Shown here: positions 58,205-64,000 of the stretch, piece after piece | How the letters are laid out: each line of letters opens with the position of its first letter | Numbering within the stretch: position 1 is the stretch's first letter | NCBI GenBank assembly: GCA_000727475.1 | Contig: KL647291.1 | Location: forward strand, 1,062,545 to 1,126,544 | Direction: 5' to 3' | DNA: 64,000 bases | Source of the DNA: Sarcocystis neurona | Lineage: Eukaryota > Apicomplexa > Conoidasida > Eucoccidiorida > Sarcocystidae | Translations under genes and position numbers: made by a program | Notes under the pieces: generated by a model | The model's input: only the letters and a program-made list of their open reading frames with translations | Databases searched by the model: none | What the model was told of the DNA's origin: nothing

Positions 58205-59242
58205 ATGGTTAACGCGGAGTTTCCAACGTATGAGTCGTTGAAACTTTGTCCTGGCGATGAGAAGTCTACGCCTGTGTACGAGGTGCGCCTCTCCAGACCA
58301 TCGCACCGGAACGCATTTCATGAGACCTTCTGGCTGGAATTCCATTCCTGTATCAAATTCTTGGACAGTCTTCCTTCTTGTCGTTGTATCATTCTCACGG
58401 CAGATGGCCCTGTGTTTAGCGCGGGCATTGACTTGGCCTTCGCTGCAACTCTTCTCCACTCCCCCGTGAATTTCGTGAGAAATCGCACACCTTATGAGCA
58501 GGACAGTGTGACTACCGGCGGAAAAGGCGCCACCAAAAACATAAATTTTTCAAAAGCTCCTCTACAAGTGGGGAGCACAGAGAACGAGGCGAACGGGAAA
58601 GATGACGGCCCCGAGGAGGAAGACTGTGCGAGGAAGGCGTTTCATCTGCAGCGGGGCGTGAGGAAAATGCAGGACACTTTCACGGCGTTGGAGGAATGTA
58701 GCAAACCAGTCATCGTTTGTGTGACAGGAGCTTGTATTGGTGGGGCAGTGGGTCTCATCTGTGCCTGCGATATACGCTTAGCTACTGAGGATGCGTGGTT
58801 TACCGTCAAAGAAGTGGATCTCGGTATTGCTGCCGACCTTGGCACCCTTCAGCGACTACCACGAGCAGTGGGAAACGACAGTTGGGTTCGCGATGTCTGC
58901 TTCACTGGTCGTGTTTTCGACGCTGCTGAAGCTAAAAAAGTCGGATTTCTCAGCGACGTATTTGCAGACAAAGAAACCCTTTTCCGGCAAGCGTGGACGT
59001 TAGCAGCTTCAATAGCAACCAAAAGTCCCGTAGCCGTGCTTGGGACGAAATTCGCACTCAATTATGCTATGCGCCGCAGCGTGTCCGAAGAGCTGAAACT
59101 GCAGTCGATATGGAATTCTGCGATGCTACAAACTGTGGACATACCGCTAGCTCTCAACAGAGAAACGCGACAGAAACAAAGCAAAGATCGAAGTGGCCAG
59201 TCAGGCACACCCATACGGGGTCATATGTTTTCTAATCTATAA
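58205..59242 (+). CDS. ECH1: Delta(3,5)-delta(2,4)-dienoyl-CoA isomerase-like (ECH1)
   Basis: A crotonase-superfamily enzyme, 345 residues in one exon. ECH1 moves double bonds in 3,5-dienoyl-CoA during oxidation of unsaturated fatty acids with odd-numbered double bonds, in mitochondria and peroxisomes. Signatures: RLSRPSHRNAFHETFW (substrate region), FSAGIDLAF (oxyanion-hole loop, ~80), VTGACIGGAVGLICACDIRL (~173-192), TVKEVDLGIAADLGTLQRLP (~200-219) and KSPVAVLGTKFALNYA. By alignment from memory with rat ECH1, Glu196 and Asp204 correspond to E203 and D211 with the same spacing, but Asp176 is replaced by Gly183. A ~40-residue polar insert (about 105-145) interrupts the fold before the main helix. 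The protein ends in Ser-Asn-Leu, a variant of the SKL peroxisomal signal. The first ATG (58205) is used; no obvious mitochondrial presequence is seen. Confidence 0.92.
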   Translation: MVNAEFPTYESLKLCPGDEKSTPVYEVRLSRPSHRNAFHETFWLEFHSCIKFLDSLPSCRCIILTADGPVFSAGIDLAFAATLLHSPVNFVRNRTPYEQDSVTTGGKGATKNINFSKAPLQVGSTENEANGKDDGPEEEDCARKAFHLQRGVRKMQDTFTALEECSKPVIVCVTGACIGGAVGLICACDIRLATEDAWFTVKEVDLGIAADLGTLQRLPRAVGNDSWVRDVCFTGRVFDAAEAKKVGFLSDVFADKETLFRQAWTLAASIATKSPVAVLGTKFALNYAMRRSVSEELKLQSIWNSAMLQTVDIPLALNRETRQKQSKDRSGQSGTPIRGHMFSNL

Positions 59243-60470
59243 TAACAGTCTTAACAAAGGCACCTTGACCGCCCAGGTTTGGGAGATCCCAAAACACCCA
59301 TCTTTTCAGTCAACGAAGGCGCGCCTCAGGAGGCTACACCACCGATTCTACGCAATGTCTCCATTAGACGAAAGCAAAATGTCGGACGTTTCATGAACGG
59401 CAACGCACAACACACCCGCTTTGTGCGTTAGGCGGTGCCCCCTAGCAGAGTGCCTGTCTAAATTGCCTGACATACGCGAGTACCTTTTATACTGTGAGAG
59501 GAACTTTCATCGTAGGAGACGCGTAGTGGTCTGTCGCGCGTAGAGTTGAGAAGACACAAGAAATTTTCCGAAGCTCCGGATCGTAAATATGCTAAGTGCA
59601 GGAAAGAATGACGCTTGCAGAGCGTGGTCGTGGCGTCGCATGTGTGTATACATACACATACAATTTATCTGAAAAGTTCCTTCCACTTGAGTTGCAGGCA
59701 GCGTCCGCACCCCCATTTATGTTTCCAAGAAGATGGACATATCACGCAACAGTCCTACTTGAATTTACCCGGCAGACGCTCCATCTAAGGTCGAGTTACC
59801 CCGAAACCGTCTGCAGATATTCCGGGTTACAGTCCGCATGTCACAATACAACAGTAGCCAGCAATGCCGTATCACGACAAACAACTGATCGTATCTGGGG
59901 AACACTTTCAACTCAAAGGAAGGGGCGGGCTAAATTCTTGAACTGGTTAACGCACTATGACTTCGCGCCTGACCAGCGTTTAAAACAAGGTTACAAGCAC
60001 TAGTCTCCCGGGTCCTGCAGCCTACCTCCGCGTTCATGCTAGTCACCTTTCTCAGGTGGAATTACTTGCATCAGGACCCTGAGGTGGACACACAAACAGA
60101 ATTGCTGAGCAAGAACTGAGCCACACGGCTTCTACCTAACGTGATATCCGACGGAACGTCCTGTGTACAGTGAAGTGAGCACATGTTATCTTCACGCGCA
60201 ATCGAAATCAACCTTACTGTTACACAGAGGAGGGCACACACACGTACACAAACGCGCTGGATGCACTTGAAGAAAGGTACTCCGTAGCATGGTTAATACG
60301 CGCAGCGTATTAACGTAGGGCACGCACTTGCACGCAGCACACCATTGGCTCACAGCGTCGTGAACAACACGTTTCGCAAGTGTAAACGTTCGTGTATGTA
60401 TCTGTACACAAAGGTGCAGAGATACTTACACGTCTCTACGAGCAGACACACAGATATGTACATGTAACTA
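59243..60470. other. Intergenic, one candidate exon
   Basis: After GAGTTGCAG at 59697 a plus-strand frame reads ASAPPFMFPRRWTYHATVLL to a basic C-terminal part (KFLNWLTHYDFAPDQRLKQG) and stops at 60003. It is plausible as a terminal exon but of near-chance length (136 codons including upstream). The rest shows nothing. Confidence 0.3.
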
Positions 60471-60471
60471 C

Positions 60472-61067
60472 CTGTGCACCCACGGATGCACACAGATGCG
60501 TGTGTGTTCATGTCTGCTTGGCCTTCGACGACACGGGGTTGTTTTCCAAAAGTGGCTATTCCCCTTCTACCCGCCAGTGGTCTGGAGCTTGAGGTGTGTA
60601 GCTCTCTGTTGCCTCCAAATAGCGTGGCTGGCCACCTGTTACTGGCGCTGATGGAAAACCCTGTGAGGACTAGCAGTTGCTGAAACACCGACGCAATTCC
60701 CGATTCCTCACCAGTTGAGAAGAGCCCAAAAAACCAGCGTAAGCGCAATGAATCCGAGAAACATCAATCGCACGAGTTTGTCCTTCCACGCTAAATAGGT
60801 GAAAACAGTTGAAACCAGCAACAAAGCAGGCAAACACCAGTTGAGTGTGCGCCACACTTTGCGTGGAGAGGTACCCAAGACTGTGTCCACGGCATCCCTA
60901 AACGAGTACGCATTCCTTGTGGCCACGGGATCACGGTTCTCATCTAGTTCCCACTGCCTCTCCTGCATCGTCTCTCCCGCGCACGTTTCACGTTGCGCCC
61001 CCCCCGTGAAGCGCCGCGGCCGGGTCCGCGTGACGCTTTCCACTGAATACTCGCTGGTGTTTTGCAT
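60472..61067 (-). CDS. Two-helix membrane protein, Pkr1-like candidate
   Basis: Exon 1, 61067-60712 (ATG; 118 codons plus two bases), ends at donor GTGAGG. Exon 2 begins at 60635 after TAACAG in matching phase; its 3' end near 60472 (GTAGTT donor?) is uncertain. The product has a polar N-terminus, SFRDAVDTVLGTSPRKVW, then two hydrophobic helices (NWCLPALLLVSTVFTYLAW and RLMFLGFIALTLVFWALLNW) joined by a short charged loop. This layout, with a helix hairpin ending in N-W, resembles the Pkr1 family of ER proteins that assist V-ATPase assembly. The resemblance is from memory and weak in sequence. The part after the second helix (PATLFGGNRELHTSSSRP) is longer than in Pkr1. Without splicing the frame stops at 60708, right after the second helix. 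Confidence 0.45.
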
Positions 61068-63630
61068 TGGAAAGTTGTCGTTTACTAGCGGTCTCCACCT
61101 AAGAAGCGCCTGTCACCCCGTGAAAAAACAAACAGGTCTATACAGCAGAAACAGGCTTGCGCCTCTGCGGTTGCGGGCCCTGAGTATACAAAACGGAGTC
61201 GACGAAAGGACCAGGATGGAGTCCATACGTCAGTTTATACCTAGACATCTGAAGAAGACACACTTACATTCAAATCAATGTCGCGAAGAAGGATTTGAAT
61301 GTCAGTAGTCGCGGTTTCACATAGCCGAGACAACTACTCTCTCGAAAACGTTTGCCATACACACTGAGCGTGAATAAACAAGTGACGGCTGACCACACCG
61401 AGCTTGCACTGTTGAAAATGCAGAGAGGAGAAAATTGTATCTGCTGTGCAGAAAAAGGGCTACTTCAGAGATGTGCGTCTCAGAGGTTTTGTTCATTCAT
61501 ACGAGACACGTTCGGAACAAGACACTGGCCTGATATTTGGCAGACAACTTCACCATAGTAGGGTAAAAGAGGGACGAAGAGAAGGGGAACGCAAGAGACA
61601 TGAAGCGGACTCCTTCCAAGAAAAGTGACAGGCATATACTCTTTTTGCAAAGTATTCCAGGCCAGGGATGACAGGAGACCTGTCCAAGCAAATACTTTGT
61701 CTCTGCTGATGAAATTACCCTTCAACCTGACAGACGACGAGAAGTTGAGACGGTGTGAAGCAAGGTCACGAGTTGGGATGGGAGCGTCAGATGTATATCT
61801 GTGTCGCTGTAGAAGACAGTACGAGTTTTGACTCGTATTTCTTCATTCGCACTGACGGCGACCCAGACAGCGACCAACTCATGCAAAAATTGAAATCATA
61901 CACACCTACGTGGAGAATCTAATAGGACGAATGCTTCCGGAACGTTCACCGAGCCGAATAGGTCAATACCTATTCACCGTTTTTACTCCAGCACGGAAGA
62001 CAGCATCAAAAACGCTAGTGCACAGGAGCACCCTAGATCCCAATTTCATGTGCTACACAAGTTGAAACAAATTTGTTCCTTATATCCTTTGTACAAGGCC
62101 AACATCGGCTTGCTCTACACGTGAGACCAAGAGGTGACGAGTTTTGTGCTATTTCAGACCACAAGCGCAACACTCGGCGACAATATACTCAGTATACAGT
62201 GGACGGAGACGAAAGCGCATCACCTGTTTCACCGCCGCCGAATACTTAAATGCGATCCTAGAAACTAAAGAGTCACTGTGTGCCGGCTGCAACGGCGTAC
62301 CTTCTGAGTACCCCTTTGTGTGCAGGCGAGATTTCCGTGTACTCGAAAAAAGTGAGCACGCATTGATTTCTACTTCGCATAGGTATGTTAAGAGTCGGTA
62401 ACTGTTCCCTTGTGCGCTGTACGTTTTACTTCTATGTGGTCGCGTTTTGAGTCCGATACATTTTAAAATTTCTTAGGCGTTGCGGTGACGTATTAAACAT
62501 TTGCAATTGCGACATAGTTGCTTAGAAGACGCTGAATTCAACTGTCACTTTCCGCTCACAAGTGACTTTGCGTACTGTCGCACAGTTGGGAATACTGGAC
62601 TGCAAGGAAAGACGCAGAAAATGTGGGAAATTTTCATGTGCATGTGTGCATGTTACCGTTCTTCACTTGCTGTGCTCGGTCGTGGAAGGGTCGCGTCCCG
62701 CTGCATGCAGCCCGACCCTCCGGGCTGGCGTCCGCACGGTTTCCGGTGAAACTGTGTTCTGCAGACGTAATTAGTCTTTGTCTAACGTATTCTCGGTAAC
62801 ACATTTCACACACTAGTTGCATTTTTTGAGCGCCTGCACAATTTCGGGTAATGCTGTCCATTCGTTATTCTGCACAGATACTACTGTCTCATCCGTCTTG
62901 ACATGGGTACCATTGGCGACATCGAGAGTTAAATCCTCTCACCGCTTCCTTCCTTGCAACGCATGTCTCTCCTCAAGGCCACCTATTATGTCTAACGTGA
63001 AGAACTGCCTTTTTCAGACGGTTGATCTGCGGACTTCTCGCCATCCCCATCCTCTCTAAACAGAGCTTTCTGTTCGTCCTTGCGGACGGGAAGCTGAAAT
63101 CACAGCTTCAACTGAACAGTCCACTCCAGGTAGTTTGCTTGTCACCCGTGTTTGCTTGGGAGGTTCCACAGGTGAGCGGTCCTCTCACACAGTCGGTTAG
63201 ACACCAAAAGATGCAAACGAGAGCATGTGTATCCCCGTGCACAGGTGTGCACATGTTCAAGTGGGAACCCAATGGCCTCGCACCCACCAGACACTTCTCT
63301 TTAGTAACGCTCTAGATACCTTCCTGGATATCTATATTTATACACGCATATATGACCGTATGCGTGTAGAGTTGTGCTACACATGTGCGTAGGCTTGTAT
63401 AGATGTTTGTATATGTGAAAGTCTATCCGTGCACATACCGTGGCTGGCTCTGCGTTACTGGCTGGCTAAGGACGCCTACAAGTTCTGCTCTTGAAGTTAA
63501 CCATTCTGAAGATCTCTGCATTTTACGATTAGGGTACACGCGTTGCTGCGAAAATACTTAAATGTGTAAGTATGTACAAAATTATGGATATGCATATGTG
63601 CAAACGCGCATCCGTGTACGTTCCCGGGCG
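61068..63630. other. Weak candidate exons only
   Basis: Plus-strand pieces ending at stops, such as 61660-61831 (LMKLPFNLTDDEKLRRCEAR) and 63050-63315 (QSFLFVLADGKLKSQLQLNS, later VHMFKWEPNGLA), could be exons; the second is beta-propeller-like in style. Frames compete and no phase chain was found. No repeats. Confidence 0.3.
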
Positions 63631-63759
63631 TGCCTGCAGAACCACTAGAGGTTTTCTAAGGCGTGTTGCTCAAGTATCTGGAATGGTAACCTGCACGTAT
63701 GGACAGAAAGGCTCTGCCAGCGTGTGTTACGGGACATGAATGACGGAAACTCGAACTAC

Positions 63760-63945
63760 TCATATGTACATATATGTACCTATGGAGAGATACTGAGACA
63801 CACATAGGTAGGTTGGTGTACACGTATGAATGTAGACAGATAGATATAGATGGGCGGGTATACGTAGGTAGATCTAGGTGGATAGTAGATAGATCTAGGT
63901 GGATAGATATAGGTGAGTATAGATAGAACAGTAGGCGGATATTCA
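63760..63945. repeat. GATA/TAGATC-type microsatellite
   Basis: Interrupted (GATA) units with two copies of GTAGATCTAGGTGGATAG-like sequence (63867-63908), close to the window end. No gene. Confidence 0.7.
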
Positions 63946-64000
63946 GATTTCTACCAGCACGTGGATGCATCGCACAAATGCAAAAGTGTCAAGCTCGTCT

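Overview
The window looks like nuclear DNA of a coccidian apicomplexan, most likely Eimeria or a close relative. This is an inference from style and not a species identification. The signs are CAG/CTG trinucleotide runs that read as poly-Gln/Ala/Ser/Leu, long homopolymeric inserts in otherwise conserved proteins, GT..AG introns, and a switch from repeat-rich to repeat-poor chromosome segments.

Layout. Bases 1 to about 21,200 are repeat-rich: CTG/CAG blocks, TA/TATG/CATACA microsatellites, degenerate tandem duplications of about 60-175 bp, a 15-bp minisatellite (12.66-13.42 kb), and an 86-bp near-perfect inverted repeat (7595-8002). A plus-strand gene runs through this segment. Exons at 11458, 13555, 14296, 16304, 18754 and 19131 mostly join in phase and suggest a lipid-binding/calycin-like domain; most of the repeats lie in its introns. 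Bases 21.2-35.5 kb are repeat-poor. They hold only short candidate exons, the best being a three-exon gene at 29902-31606 and a small gene at 23139-23541. Bases 35815-39318 encode a large CRAL-TRIO (Sec14-like) protein with a low-complexity middle. The 39.3-48.7 kb stretch has a purine-rich block, a 76-79 bp tandem triplication, TG/TA microsatellites and a few candidate exons. The last 13 kb hold the best-supported genes: the splicing factor SLU7 (five exons, 51711-56011), a dienoyl-CoA isomerase of the ECH1 type (58205-59242), and a minus-strand two-helix membrane protein resembling Pkr1-type V-ATPase assembly factors (60472-61067).

How they relate. The genes are functionally unrelated (mRNA splicing, fatty-acid metabolism, lipid transfer, membrane assembly), as expected in a eukaryote without operons. 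Three of them (calycin-like, CRAL-TRIO, ECH1) concern lipids; I treat this as coincidence. At about 50% GC, random open frames of 90-130 codons are expected by the dozen in 64 kb. I therefore gave weight only to homology I recognise, phase-consistent splice junctions, or unusually long open frames. Many other small open frames were left out.
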